Part shown: positions 7,641 to 15,906 of the stretch, piece by piece
Layout of the letters: every line of letters starts with the position of its first letter
Numbering within the stretch: position 1 is the first letter of the stretch
Made by a program: the position numbers and the translations under genes
Origin: UBA3210 sp963648895
GTDB lineage: Bacteria > Bacillota_I > Bacilli_A > RFN20 > CAG-449
DNA length: 17,564 bases
Direction of reading: 5' to 3'
Assembly (NCBI GenBank): GCA_963648895.1
Contig: CAVJGK010000015.1
Span: forward strand, 1-17,564
The notes under the pieces: generated by a model
What the model was told of the DNA's origin: nothing
Databases searched by the model: none
Seen by the model: the letters and a program-made list of their open reading frames with translations, nothing else

Positions 7641-10259
7641 TTATTTTTCAACACCGAGATATGCTTTTCTCATGATTTCTTTCATATCTTCGACCATTGG
7701 TACTCTAGCGTTACATGGTGAACATTGATCTTCAAATGCTAAATATGCCATTTCTTCAATCTTATTCATCCATTCACCTTCATCAACACCGGCAGCTTTG
7801 AAATTTAATTCTAGACCACATTCTTCACCTAATTTCTTAACTGCATCAGCAAGTGCTTCAACACCTTGTTCTGGAGTATCAGCTTTTAAGCCAATTAAAC
7901 GAGCAATTCTTTGATAACGTTTATCACAGTTATAGACATTGTATTTTGGCCATACTGTTAATTTAGATGGAGTAGCGCCATTATATCTAATTGTATATGG
8001 AAGTAAAATTGCGTTAGCGTAACCATGAGGAACATGGAACATACCACCAATTTTGTGAGCCATAGAGTGGTTCATACCTAAGAAAGCATTAGCGAATGCC
8101 ATACCTGCAATGGCAGAAGCATTATGCATTTTTTCTCTTGCTTCTGGATCGTTTTTACCATCTTTAACCGCACGAGGTAAATATTCAAATACTAATTCAA
8201 TAGCTTGTAATGCAAGACCATCTGTATAATCGGAAGCTAAAGCGGAAGTGTAAGCTTCAATCGCATGAGTTAAGACGTCCATACCAGTCATGGCTGTTAC
8301 TCTTGGAGGGAGTGAAGTTGTGAATTCTGGATCGATAATTGCGATTGTAGGAGTTAAAGAATAATCTGCAAGAGGATATTTCTTATTATGTTTCTTATCA
8401 GAAATAACTGCGAATGGAGATACTTCTGAACCTGTACCTGAAGTAGTTGGAATACAAATTAATTTTGATTTTTGACCTAATTCTGGATATTTAATCGCTC
8501 TTTTACGAATATCCATGAATTTTTGTTTTAAATCATCGAAGTTGACTTCTGGGTGTTCATAGAATAACCACATACCTTTTGCAGCATCCATTGGTGAACC
8601 ACCACCAAGAGCGATAATTGTATCTGGTTTGAAAGCGTTCATTAATGAAACACCTTTTTTAACTGTTTCAATATCTGGATCTGGTTCAACATCACAGAAT
8701 AATTGGATTTGAACTGGATTTCTTCTTGTATTTAATTGATCTGTAACACGATTGATATAACCTAAGTCGACCATTGATCTATCTGTAACGATAAAGACTT
8801 TTGATACATCTCTCATATCGTGTAAATATTGGATTGAATTTCTTTCGAAATAAATCTTTCTTGGAACTTTGAACCATTGCATAGTATTTCTTCTCTTACC
8901 TACTTTCTTAACGTTGATTAAGTTAACCGCGGATACGTTACCTCCGATAGAGTTATGACCATAAGAACCACAACCTAATGTTAATGATGGTAAGAATGAG
9001 TTATAAACATTACCAATACCACCGAAAGTAGATGGTGAGTTCCAAATAATACGCATTGCTTTTACTTTATCACCATAGATTTCTGATAATTCTTTACTTG
9101 CTGTATGAATTGCAGCAGAGTGACCTAAACCATTGAAGTTAACCATAGCTTCTGCAAGAGCAACACCTTCTTCAAATGAAGATGATTTTAATACTGCGAG
9201 AACTGGAGATAATTTTTCTCTAGTTAAAGGTTCTTTTGGTCCAACTTCTTTACAAGGAACTGCAAGAATTACTGTATTATCTGGTACTTTGATACCTGCT
9301 TGTTCTGCAATCCATTTTGCGGATTGACCAACAATTGCAGCATTTAATTTTGCATTTTCAACACCTTCAGAATAAGCTTCATATCCGAAAGTGAATTTTT
9401 CAAGTTTAGCTTTGTCTTCTTTCTTTGTAACAAAATAGACGCCGAATCTTTCAAACATTTTCTTAGATTCATCATAAATTTCTTTATCGATAATGACTGC
9501 TTGTTCAGAAGCACAAATCATACCATTATCGAATGATTTAGAAATGACAATATCATTGACTGCTTGTTCAATATTACATGATTTTTCCATATATGCTGGA
9601 ACATTACCTGCGCCAACACCCATTGCTGGTTTACCACATGAATAAGCAGCTTTAACCATTGCATTACCACCTGTTGCTAAAATAGATGCAACACCTGGAT
9701 GGTTCATTAATTCGCTAGTTGCTTCCATGGATGGATGTTCAATCCATTGGATACAATTCTTTGGAGCACCTGCAGCAACTGCAGCTTCATAAACGATTTT
9801 TGCTGCCATTGTTGAAGATTCCATTGAACTTGGGTGGAATGAGAAAATAATAGGGTTTCTTGTCTTTAAACAAATTAATGATTTAAAGATAACTGTTGAA
9901 GTAGGGTTTGTAACTGGAGTAATACCTGCTAAAACACCTAAAGGTTCTGCAATTTCAATAATACCTGTAACTGGATCATCTTTAATGATACCAACTGTTT
10001 TTAAATGTCTTAAATTGTTAACGACATATTCGCAAGCATATAAGTTTTTAGTAGCTTTATCTTCAAAGATACCACGTTTTGTTTCTTTGACTGCGGCAAG
10101 AGCTAAAGTACCGTGATGGTCTAAGGCTGCGCATGAGCATTTTGCGACTATGTAGTCGACTTGTTCTTGAGTGAATGTTTCAAATTCTTTTAAAGCACCT
10201 TGTGCTTTTGTTACTAAATCATCAATCATTTCATGAACATTAATTTCTTTTTCTTCCAT
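7641..10259 (-). CDS. adhE: Bifunctional acetaldehyde-CoA / alcohol dehydrogenase AdhE
   Basis: Reduces acetyl-CoA to acetaldehyde and then to ethanol, reoxidising two NADH per acetyl-CoA during fermentation; family members form cytoplasmic spirosome filaments. The 872-residue chain has an aldehyde dehydrogenase half (about 1-450) with nucleophile C249 in GMICASEQ, and an iron alcohol dehydrogenase half (about 460-872) with the nucleotide motif GGGSPMDAAK (552-561) and iron ligands D661, H665, H731 and H745. These match E. coli D653/H657/H723/H737 in spacing. AAGGAG (10268-10273 on the reverse strand) sets the start. A consensus cre palindrome lies about 95 nt upstream. Nothing appears truncated. 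Confidence 0.97.
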   Translation of the reverse strand: MEEKEINVHEMIDDLVTKAQGALKEFETFTQEQVDYIVAKCSCAALDHHGTLALAAVKETKRGIFEDKATKNLYACEYVVNNLRHLKTVGIIKDDPVTGIIEIAEPLGVLAGITPVTNPTSTVIFKSLICLKTRNPIIFSFHPSSMESSTMAAKIVYEAAVAAGAPKNCIQWIEHPSMEATSELMNHPGVASILATGGNAMVKAAYSCGKPAMGVGAGNVPAYMEKSCNIEQAVNDIVISKSFDNGMICASEQAVIIDKEIYDESKKMFERFGVYFVTKKEDKAKLEKFTFGYEAYSEGVENAKLNAAIVGQSAKWIAEQAGIKVPDNTVILAVPCKEVGPKEPLTREKLSPVLAVLKSSSFEEGVALAEAMVNFNGLGHSAAIHTASKELSEIYGDKVKAMRIIWNSPSTFGGIGNVYNSFLPSLTLGCGSYGHNSIGGNVSAVNLINVKKVGKRRNTMQWFKVPRKIYFERNSIQYLHDMRDVSKVFIVTDRSMVDLGYINRVTDQLNTRRNPVQIQLFCDVEPDPDIETVKKGVSLMNAFKPDTIIALGGGSPMDAAKGMWLFYEHPEVNFDDLKQKFMDIRKRAIKYPELGQKSKLICIPTTSGTGSEVSPFAVISDKKHNKKYPLADYSLTPTIAIIDPEFTTSLPPRVTAMTGMDVLTHAIEAYTSALASDYTDGLALQAIELVFEYLPRAVKDGKNDPEAREKMHNASAIAGMAFANAFLGMNHSMAHKIGGMFHVPHGYANAILLPYTIRYNGATPSKLTVWPKYNVYNCDKRYQRIARLIGLKADTPEQGVEALADAVKKLGEECGLELNFKAAGVDEGEWMNKIEEMAYLAFEDQCSPCNARVPMVEDMKEIMRKAYLGVEK

Positions 10260-10312
10260 TTTTTTAACTCCTTAATGTTGTTGATAATTTCTTATCGATA
10301 AAAATATATCAA

Positions 10313-10332
10313 ATATACAAGCATGTGTATAT
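10313..10332. promoter_or_regulatory. Second inverted repeat upstream of adhE
   Basis: ATATACA (10313-10319) and TGTATAT (10326-10332) are perfect inverted arms around 6 nt. It lies between the cre-like palindrome and the adhE start, where a promoter or operator would be expected. It does not fit the Rex consensus, and I cannot name a regulator. Confidence 0.3.
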
Positions 10333-10348
10333 AAAATATTGAATTTAA

Positions 10349-10372
10349 TTTTATGAAAACGTTTTCATAAAA
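10349..10372. promoter_or_regulatory. cre-like operator (CcpA site) within a 24-bp perfect palindrome
   Basis: The core TGAAAACGTTTTCA (10354-10367) matches the catabolite-responsive element consensus TGWAANCGNTNWCA at every position, and the symmetry extends to 24 bp. It ends about 95 nt before the adhE ATG. An upstream position like this is usual for CcpA activation, as at fermentation and overflow genes, while a site over the promoter would repress; the adhE start site is not clear enough to decide. The reverse-strand downstream sequence is not T-rich, so it is not a terminator. Confidence 0.75.
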
Positions 10373-10373
10373 G

Positions 10374-10412
10374 AAAAAAAGAAAAATAATTCTATGTGAA
10401 CTATTTTTCTTT
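10374..10412 (-). terminator. Probable terminator of the MreB-like gene
   Basis: Eleven-bp A/T-rich stem (10378-10388 with 10402-10412) with a 13-nt loop, followed on the reverse strand by TTTTCTTTT. It overlaps the stop codon of the gene. The stem is weak, so partial read-through into adhE is possible. Confidence 0.45.
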
Positions 10413-11387
10413 GCTCATTTCTTGGTGCATTAAAATTTTAATGCCTTGTGATACTGCATTAGCAGGTTCTGGTAAGATTCTAATTGCCATGTTTAAAGCG
10501 TTTTCTAAATATTCTCTTAAACCCGCGAGTAAGGCGCCTCCACCTCCAACGATCAATCCTGATTCAATTAAATCAGAAGCTACTTCTGGAGGAGTGAGTT
10601 CTAGACAATCTAATAAAGTATCAATTAATACTTGGAAGCATGGTAAAATACATGATTTAATTTCTGCGGTTGAAATAACGACGCTATGAGGGAGGGAAGA
10701 GACAATATCAATTCCAGAAACCTCTAACAATCTATTTTCTGGGAAGAATTCTACCGATCCGATTTTCATTTTGATATATTCAGCAGTTTTAGTACCAATT
10801 AAGATATGGTGATTTTTTCTTAAATGTCTAATAATGGCGTTATCTAAAACTTGTCCTGAGAAAGAACAAGATTTGGAAATAATAGCTTCACCATTAGTGA
10901 GGATGGAAATATCAGAAATACCTCCTCCTATATTTAATACTAAAGTACCTTTATTAGCAGAACCATCCTTATTTCCTCCAAGTGCAGTAAAATAAGAAGA
11001 TGATTTCATAATGACGTCATTACATTTTAATTTTCTTCCAACGTTTCTTAATGCGCTTCTTTCAATTTGGGTAAATTCGGAAGGACAAGAAAAAATGATC
11101 GTAGAATTTTTTACATATCTTGTTAATTTTAAATCGCTTAATATTGATGTTAAATAACTAACAATGGCTGGTCCATCGGCAATAACACCATTCTTCATTG
11201 GTTTAATAACTTCAATGGATGAAGATTCTTTACCATATAATTTAAAAGCTAAATAACCATAGCTTTCAACTTTCTTATTATCTTTATTAAATGCAACTAC
11301 TGTAGGCTCATTAAAAACAATTCCTTTCTTAGGAACATAGATAATTGTATTTGATGTACCTAGATCAATACCAATAATCTTTTTCAT
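10401..11387 (-). CDS. Divergent MreB/Mbl-family actin-like protein
   Basis: A 328-residue member of the bacterial actin family, which forms membrane-associated filaments that guide cell-wall synthesis. The first phosphate loop is intact (DLGTSNT, 8-14), IVFNEPTVVAF (23-33) is typical, and the adenosine motif GLIVGGGGALLAGL (277-290) is present. Two sites differ from ordinary MreB. The phosphate-2 motif, usually VDIGGGTTE, reads LNIGGGISD (151-159), with Asn152 for Asp. The EEPMAAAIGAGL segment carrying the catalytic Glu reads MKSSSYFTALGG (127-138), with no Glu. ATP hydrolysis may be altered. AGGAGG lies just before the ATG. It diverges from pnp; no mreC/mreD partner is adjacent, so which paralogue it is stays open. 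Confidence 0.85.
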   Translation of the reverse strand: MKKIIGIDLGTSNTIIYVPKKGIVFNEPTVVAFNKDNKKVESYGYLAFKLYGKESSSIEVIKPMKNGVIADGPAIVSYLTSILSDLKLTRYVKNSTIIFSCPSEFTQIERSALRNVGRKLKCNDVIMKSSSYFTALGGNKDGSANKGTLVLNIGGGISDISILTNGEAIISKSCSFSGQVLDNAIIRHLRKNHHILIGTKTAEYIKMKIGSVEFFPENRLLEVSGIDIVSSLPHSVVISTAEIKSCILPCFQVLIDTLLDCLELTPPEVASDLIESGLIVGGGGALLAGLREYLENALNMAIRILPEPANAVSQGIKILMHQEMSKEK

Positions 11388-11406
11388 ATTAGCCTCCTAA
11401 TGAATT

Positions 11407-11412
11407 ATTATA
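11407..11412 (-). promoter_or_regulatory. -10 element for the MreB-like gene
   Basis: TATAAT on the reverse strand about 20 nt before the ATG. No clear -35. It would give a very short leader, as for several genes here. Confidence 0.4.
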
Positions 11413-11484
11413 TTTATTTTAATATTAAAATAGAGAAATAAAAAGGTGATTTTGCAAAAATATGTATTTAATTATTTCTTAAAG

Positions 11485-11493
11485 TGTTACAAT
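11485..11493 (+). promoter_or_regulatory. Extended -10 promoter for pnp
   Basis: TGTTACAAT fits the extended -10 form (TGn plus TACAAT, one mismatch to TATAAT). Expected start near 11500, followed closely by AAGGAG and the ATG at 11518. Confidence 0.5.
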
Positions 11494-11517
11494 TAACGAG
11501 TAAAAAGGAGAAAATAA

Positions 11518-13689
11518 ATGGCAAAGCAAATTTTTAGTTTAGACTTTGAAGGAAAAAAATTGAGCGTTGAAACTGGCGAAATTGCTAAGCAAGCAGATGG
11601 TGCTGTCTTAGTTCGCTTGAATGATACCGTGATTTTATCCACAGCTTGTGGTTCTAACGAACCAAAAGATACAGACTTCTTCCCATTAACAGTTACTTAT
11701 GAGGAGAAGCAATATGCAGTAGGAAAGATTCCAGGATCTTTCTTAAGAAGAGAAGGTAGACCAGGAGAACATGCTACTTTAACTGCAAGATTAATTGACC
11801 GTCCAATTAGACCTATGTTCTCAGATGGATTCAGAAATGAAGTTCAAATTATTAATACAGTAATGTCTGTTGATCCAGATGCAACTCCAGAAATGGCAGC
11901 AATGTTTGGTTCTTCATTAGCATTATGTATTTCCGATATTCCATTCGATGGCCCTATCGCAGGTGTTTATGTTGGTAGAGTAGATGGTAAATTCATCATC
12001 AACCCAACAGTCGAAGAAAAAGAAAAATCAGATTTAAATTTAGCAGTCGCTGGTAGCGAAGATGCAATTAACATGATAGAAGCAGGTGCACAAGAACTTT
12101 CCGAAGATGAAATGGTTGATGCAATCATGTTTGGTCATGAAGCAATTAAGAAATTATGTAAATTCCAAAAGGAAATTGCAGTTCAAATTGGTAAACCAAA
12201 AAGAGCAGTTTCTTTATATGCAGTTGATGAAACAATCAACAAAACAGTCAGAGATATGGCTGAAGAAAGATTAGTCAAAGCAGTTTCTATTGTTGATAAA
12301 CTTGAAAGATATGCAAAAATTGATGAAATCGATAACGAAGTTAGAGAATTCTATAAAGCAAAATCTTATTCTGATGAAAAAGAAAAAGCTACAACAATTA
12401 TGCAAGTTAATGATGTTTTAGAACACATTGTTGCAGAAGAAGTTAGAAGATTAATCACAGTTGATAAGATAAGACCTGATGGCCGTAAAGTTGATGAAAT
12501 TAGACCATTAGATGCACAAGTTGACTTATTACCAAGAGTTCATGGTTCTGCTATGTTTACTCGTGGACAAACTCAAGTTATTTCAGTTTGTACATTAGGT
12601 ACTAAAGCTGATGAACAAATCCTTGATTCATTAAGTGGCGAAGATACAAAACACTGGATGCATCATTATAATTTCCCACCTTTCAGTGTTGGTGAAATTG
12701 GTAGAACTGGTTCTCCAGGAAGAAGAGAAATCGGCCATGGTGCTTTAGGTGAAAGAGCATTATCTTATGTTATTCCATCTGAAGAAGAATTCCCATATAC
12801 AATTAGATGTGTTTCTGAAGTTGTCGAATCAAATGGTTCATCTTCACAAGCTTCTATTTGTGCTTCATGTATGGCATTAATGGCTGCCGGTGTCCCTATT
12901 AAAGCTCCAGTTAGCGGTATTGCAATGGGTTTAATTACATCTGGTCCATTAGATGGCAAACATCCTTACACAATTTTAACTGATATCCAAGGTATGGAAG
13001 ACCATTATGGTGATATGGACTTCAAGTGTGCAGGTACTCCAAAAGGTATTACAGCATTACAAATGGATATCAAGATTAAAGGTGTTACAAAAGAAATCTT
13101 CCAAGAAGCTTTAGCGCAAGCTCATAAAGCAAGAGCCCAAATTCTTGAAGTTATGTTAAAAGCAATTCCTGCACCAAGAGAAGATGTAGGTAAATATGCA
13201 CCAAAAGTTGGACAAATGGATATCGAAGTCTCTAAGATTAAAGATGTCATTGGTTCACAAGGTAAAGTTATTAACGATATCATTGAAAAATGTGACAACG
13301 TTAAAATTGACATTGATGACTTTGGTCATGTAGTCATTTATCACATGGATAGAGAACCAATCAACAAAGCATTAAAGATGATTGAAAACATCGTCAAAGA
13401 AGCTAAAGTTGGTGAAATTTATGAAGGTACAGTTGTAAGAGTTGAATCTTATGGTTGCTTTGTAAATTTATTCGGTGATTGCGATGGTTTATGCCATGTA
13501 TCTAAACTTGATTGGGAAAGAGTAAATCACCCACAAGATGTTGTCAAAGTTGGACAAAAATTAAAAGTTATTGTTACAGAAATTGATGACAAGGGTAGAG
13601 TAAACGTTTCACATAAAGAATTCGTTGAAAGAAAACCAAAAGAAAAGAAAGTTGAAGAAACTCCAGCTACAACTGAAGCATCTAAATAA
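11518..13689 (+). CDS. pnp: Polynucleotide phosphorylase (PNPase)
   Basis: Phosphorolytic 3'-5' exoribonuclease for mRNA decay, working as a trimer. The 723 residues contain two RNase PH domains separated by a helical domain, then KH and S1 RNA-binding domains. FLRREGRPGEHATLTARLID near the N-terminus is typical. The active-site block in the second RNase PH domain has D495, D501 and K503, corresponding to E. coli D486/D492/K494. The KH loop is GSQG (579-582) and the S1 domain covers about 632-701, followed by a short charged tail. AAGGAG precedes the ATG. Codon use is of the highly expressed type. It is separated from rpsO by about 6 kb of other genes. Confidence 0.98.
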   Translation: MAKQIFSLDFEGKKLSVETGEIAKQADGAVLVRLNDTVILSTACGSNEPKDTDFFPLTVTYEEKQYAVGKIPGSFLRREGRPGEHATLTARLIDRPIRPMFSDGFRNEVQIINTVMSVDPDATPEMAAMFGSSLALCISDIPFDGPIAGVYVGRVDGKFIINPTVEEKEKSDLNLAVAGSEDAINMIEAGAQELSEDEMVDAIMFGHEAIKKLCKFQKEIAVQIGKPKRAVSLYAVDETINKTVRDMAEERLVKAVSIVDKLERYAKIDEIDNEVREFYKAKSYSDEKEKATTIMQVNDVLEHIVAEEVRRLITVDKIRPDGRKVDEIRPLDAQVDLLPRVHGSAMFTRGQTQVISVCTLGTKADEQILDSLSGEDTKHWMHHYNFPPFSVGEIGRTGSPGRREIGHGALGERALSYVIPSEEEFPYTIRCVSEVVESNGSSSQASICASCMALMAAGVPIKAPVSGIAMGLITSGPLDGKHPYTILTDIQGMEDHYGDMDFKCAGTPKGITALQMDIKIKGVTKEIFQEALAQAHKARAQILEVMLKAIPAPREDVGKYAPKVGQMDIEVSKIKDVIGSQGKVINDIIEKCDNVKIDIDDFGHVVIYHMDREPINKALKMIENIVKEAKVGEIYEGTVVRVESYGCFVNLFGDCDGLCHVSKLDWERVNHPQDVVKVGQKLKVIVTEIDDKGRVNVSHKEFVERKPKEKKVEETPATTEASK

Positions 13690-13698
13690 ATATAGATA

Positions 13699-13729
13699 AA
13701 AAATCCCTGGAGTTTATTCAGGGATTTTT
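13699..13729 (+). terminator. Terminator between pnp and pncB
   Basis: Perfect 11-bp stem (13699-13709 with 13719-13729, core ATCCCTG/CAGGGAT), 9-nt loop and terminal Ts. The pncB ribosome-binding site starts only 11 nt later, leaving little room for a separate promoter. Confidence 0.88.
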
Positions 13730-13750
13730 ATTTCAAAAAAGGAGGCAATT

Positions 13751-14962
13751 ATGAAATTTAAGCCTATTGTACATTCTTTACTTGATACTGATTTTTATAA
13801 ATTCAATATGAATCAAGTAATATTCCATAAACATACTGATGCGACAGGAGAATATCATTTTAAATGTCGTAACGAAGGAATAATATGGACTGATGAAATG
13901 GTTGACGAAATCAATGAACAAATCGATCATTTATGTTCATTAAGATTCAAAAAAGATGAACTTGATTATCTTCGTTCCATTCGTTTTATTAAAAATGACT
14001 ATGTTGAATTCTTAAGATTATGGCATCCTATTAGAGAATATGTCGATTGTCATAAAGAAGGAGATTCTTTAATTTGCGTTGTTAAAGGACCATGTTTCTC
14101 GGCAATGCAATTTGAAATCTATCTTCTTGAAATCATCAACGAAGTCTATTTTAGAATGAAATATGATTATGATGAACTACTTAAAGGAGCAAGAAGTCGT
14201 TTAGAAGAAAAGATTAAAAAATTAAACGATGGTACTTATACTTTCCATTTCGCAGAATTTGGTTGTAGAAGAAGATTATCTTTTGAATGGCAAGAAGAAA
14301 TGGTTAAAGAATTAGTTACAAAAACTGATAAATGCGTTGGTACTTCTAATGTTTATTTAGCTAAGAAGTTTAATATTAAACCAATTGGTACATTCGCTCA
14401 TGAATTTGTTCAAATGTATCAAGGTTATCCAAATATTCCTCTTGCATATACTAACCACCATGCATTAAAAGACTGGTTTGCCGAATATCAAGGCGATAAT
14501 GGTACAGCATTAACCGATACTTTAACTACTGATTTATTCTTACTTGATTTTACTTTCTTAGATGCAAGTTGTTATTCAGGTGTTAGACATGATTCTGGAG
14601 ATCCATATGAATGGGGCGAAAAAATGATCGCTCATTATAAAAAACTTCATATTGATCCTATGACTAAGACTTTAATGTTCTCTGATTCATTAAATTTTGA
14701 TAAAGCTCAAAAGCTTTATGATTATTTTAAAGGAAGAACAAAAGTAAGCTTTGGTATTGGCACTTATTGCGCGAACGACACAGGAGTAGAACCTTTAAAC
14801 ATCGTTATTAAGCTTCAAAAGATTAATGAAAGACCTGTTGCTAAATTATCCGATAATGATGGAAAAACAATGTGTTTAGATGATGATTATCTATCATATT
14901 TACGCCGCGCGGTTGAATATCGTATCAAAGAAGAAAAAGCGTTAAAAGAATTATCTAAATAA
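13751..14962 (+). CDS. pncB: Nicotinate phosphoribosyltransferase, E. coli PncB type
   Basis: Joins nicotinate to PRPP, with ATP hydrolysis, to form nicotinate mononucleotide for NAD salvage. At 403 residues it matches the roughly 400-residue E. coli-type enzyme. Shared motifs: HSLLDTDFYKFNM (8-20), FGCRRRLSFEWQE (170-182), VGTSNVYLA (196-204), His217 in GTFAHEFVQ (the His phosphorylated by ATP), RHDSGDPYEWGEK (279-291), FSDSLNFDKA (310-319), SFGIGT (333-338) and PLNIVIKL (348-355). AGGAGG at 13740-13745 sets the start. It sits directly behind the pnp terminator without a visible promoter, so expression may depend on read-through. Confidence 0.96.
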   Translation: MKFKPIVHSLLDTDFYKFNMNQVIFHKHTDATGEYHFKCRNEGIIWTDEMVDEINEQIDHLCSLRFKKDELDYLRSIRFIKNDYVEFLRLWHPIREYVDCHKEGDSLICVVKGPCFSAMQFEIYLLEIINEVYFRMKYDYDELLKGARSRLEEKIKKLNDGTYTFHFAEFGCRRRLSFEWQEEMVKELVTKTDKCVGTSNVYLAKKFNIKPIGTFAHEFVQMYQGYPNIPLAYTNHHALKDWFAEYQGDNGTALTDTLTTDLFLLDFTFLDASCYSGVRHDSGDPYEWGEKMIAHYKKLHIDPMTKTLMFSDSLNFDKAQKLYDYFKGRTKVSFGIGTYCANDTGVEPLNIVIKLQKINERPVAKLSDNDGKTMCLDDDYLSYLRRAVEYRIKEEKALKELSK

Positions 14963-14966
14963 GAAA

Positions 14967-15000
14967 AAAACATATCACTTTTTTTGAAGTGATATGTTTT
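14967..15000. terminator. Bidirectional terminator between pncB and the exporter gene
   Basis: Perfect 14-bp stem (14967-14980 with 14987-15000, AAAACATATCACTT and its complement) around a 6-nt loop. A-rich on one side and T-rich on the other, it lies between two convergent genes and can serve both. Confidence 0.92.
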
Positions 15001-15003
15001 ATT

Positions 15004-15897
15004 TTACTTTATAAAACTTTCAATTAAGATGGAACCATAACCAAAGATTAATGCGGTTATAACTAATGTTAGAACGATAATTAAAACATCTTTGAGGTTC
15101 TTTTTATTTTTGATTAAATAAACAAGTCCTAAACCAGCATTACAAATTAATCCAGCTAATGCGGCACCAAAAGACAATGAACCTTGTAAGAATAATTCTG
15201 TAATAATAACACTTGAAGCGCAATTTGGAATTAAACCAACAATAATTGAGAATAATGGTGTTAGATAATAATATGATGTTAAAAAGTTACTTATAACGTC
15301 TTCTCCAACATAATAGATAATAATTCCAAAGATAATATTAACAATAAAGATATAAATAAATATTTTTAATGTATGAACTAATGGATGCAATAAATGTTCT
15401 TTTACTAAAGCTACTTTAGTAGGTTTTGCATTTTCTTCAATATCATGATTACAACATCCTTTTTGAATGACTTCTTCATTATTAACCATTACTTGATCAA
15501 AACTTTGAGGAGCGTTGACATGGTCAATAATAAAATCTAATAATGTACCAACAATAAAACCTGCAACAAATTTAATTCCTAATAATGGTAAGATATATAT
15601 CATCTTATTAGGTTGAGATAACATCATTGGTAGAGCTTCATCACTACAAGTGATAAATACGGCGACTAATGTACCAATAGTGATTTTCTTTTTAACAAAC
15701 ATGTCACTTGCGACAATTGAAAATCCACATTGTGGGATTAAACCAATGGCAGAACCAAATAATGTTGATAATTTGCTTTCTTTGACAACTTTGGTAGAGA
15801 TTTTACCTTCAACAAAGGAAATAATAATATTTAAGATAAAAACGACTGCGGCAGCCTTTAACGAGTCAATTAAAGCGTCTAATAATACATCTAGCAT
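15004..15897 (-). CDS. Predicted heavy-metal/manganese exporter, ArsP_2 (PF11449)-like
   Basis: A 297-residue integral membrane protein with about eight to ten hydrophobic segments. The two halves repeat a signature: GLIPQCGFSIV at 52-62 and GLIPNCASSVI at 221-231, each with Pro-Gln/Asn-Cys in a membrane segment; ITCSDEALPMML (82-93) and LICNAGLGLVYL (250-261) follow them respectively. This pattern fits the family annotated as putative manganese transporter or 10-TM heavy-metal exporter. A polar loop (about 132-165) contains Cys148-Cys149-Asn-His151, a possible metal site. The AGGAGG site overlaps the stop of the upstream Fur-family gene, so the two are coupled. The ion exported cannot be read from sequence. 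Confidence 0.75.
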   Translation of the reverse strand: MLDVLLDALIDSLKAAAVVFILNIIISFVEGKISTKVVKESKLSTLFGSAIGLIPQCGFSIVASDMFVKKKITIGTLVAVFITCSDEALPMMLSQPNKMIYILPLLGIKFVAGFIVGTLLDFIIDHVNAPQSFDQVMVNNEEVIQKGCCNHDIEENAKPTKVALVKEHLLHPLVHTLKIFIYIFIVNIIFGIIIYYVGEDVISNFLTSYYYLTPLFSIIVGLIPNCASSVIITELFLQGSLSFGAALAGLICNAGLGLVYLIKNKKNLKDVLIIVLTLVITALIFGYGSILIESFIK

Positions 15898-15906
15898 GAT
15901 AACCTC

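Noticed and set aside
10396..10689. 97-residue forward open frame over the 3' end of the MreB-like gene
   Set aside because: Antisense to a conserved actin-family coding region; composition follows the opposite strand.
11452..11496. Possible 14-codon leader ORF beginning TTG upstream of pnp
   Set aside because: The AGGTGAT is too close to the TTG, and the frame overlaps the probable pnp promoter, so it would not be on the transcript.
12765..13313. Reverse-strand open frames within pnp
   Set aside because: Shadows of the PNPase coding sequence.
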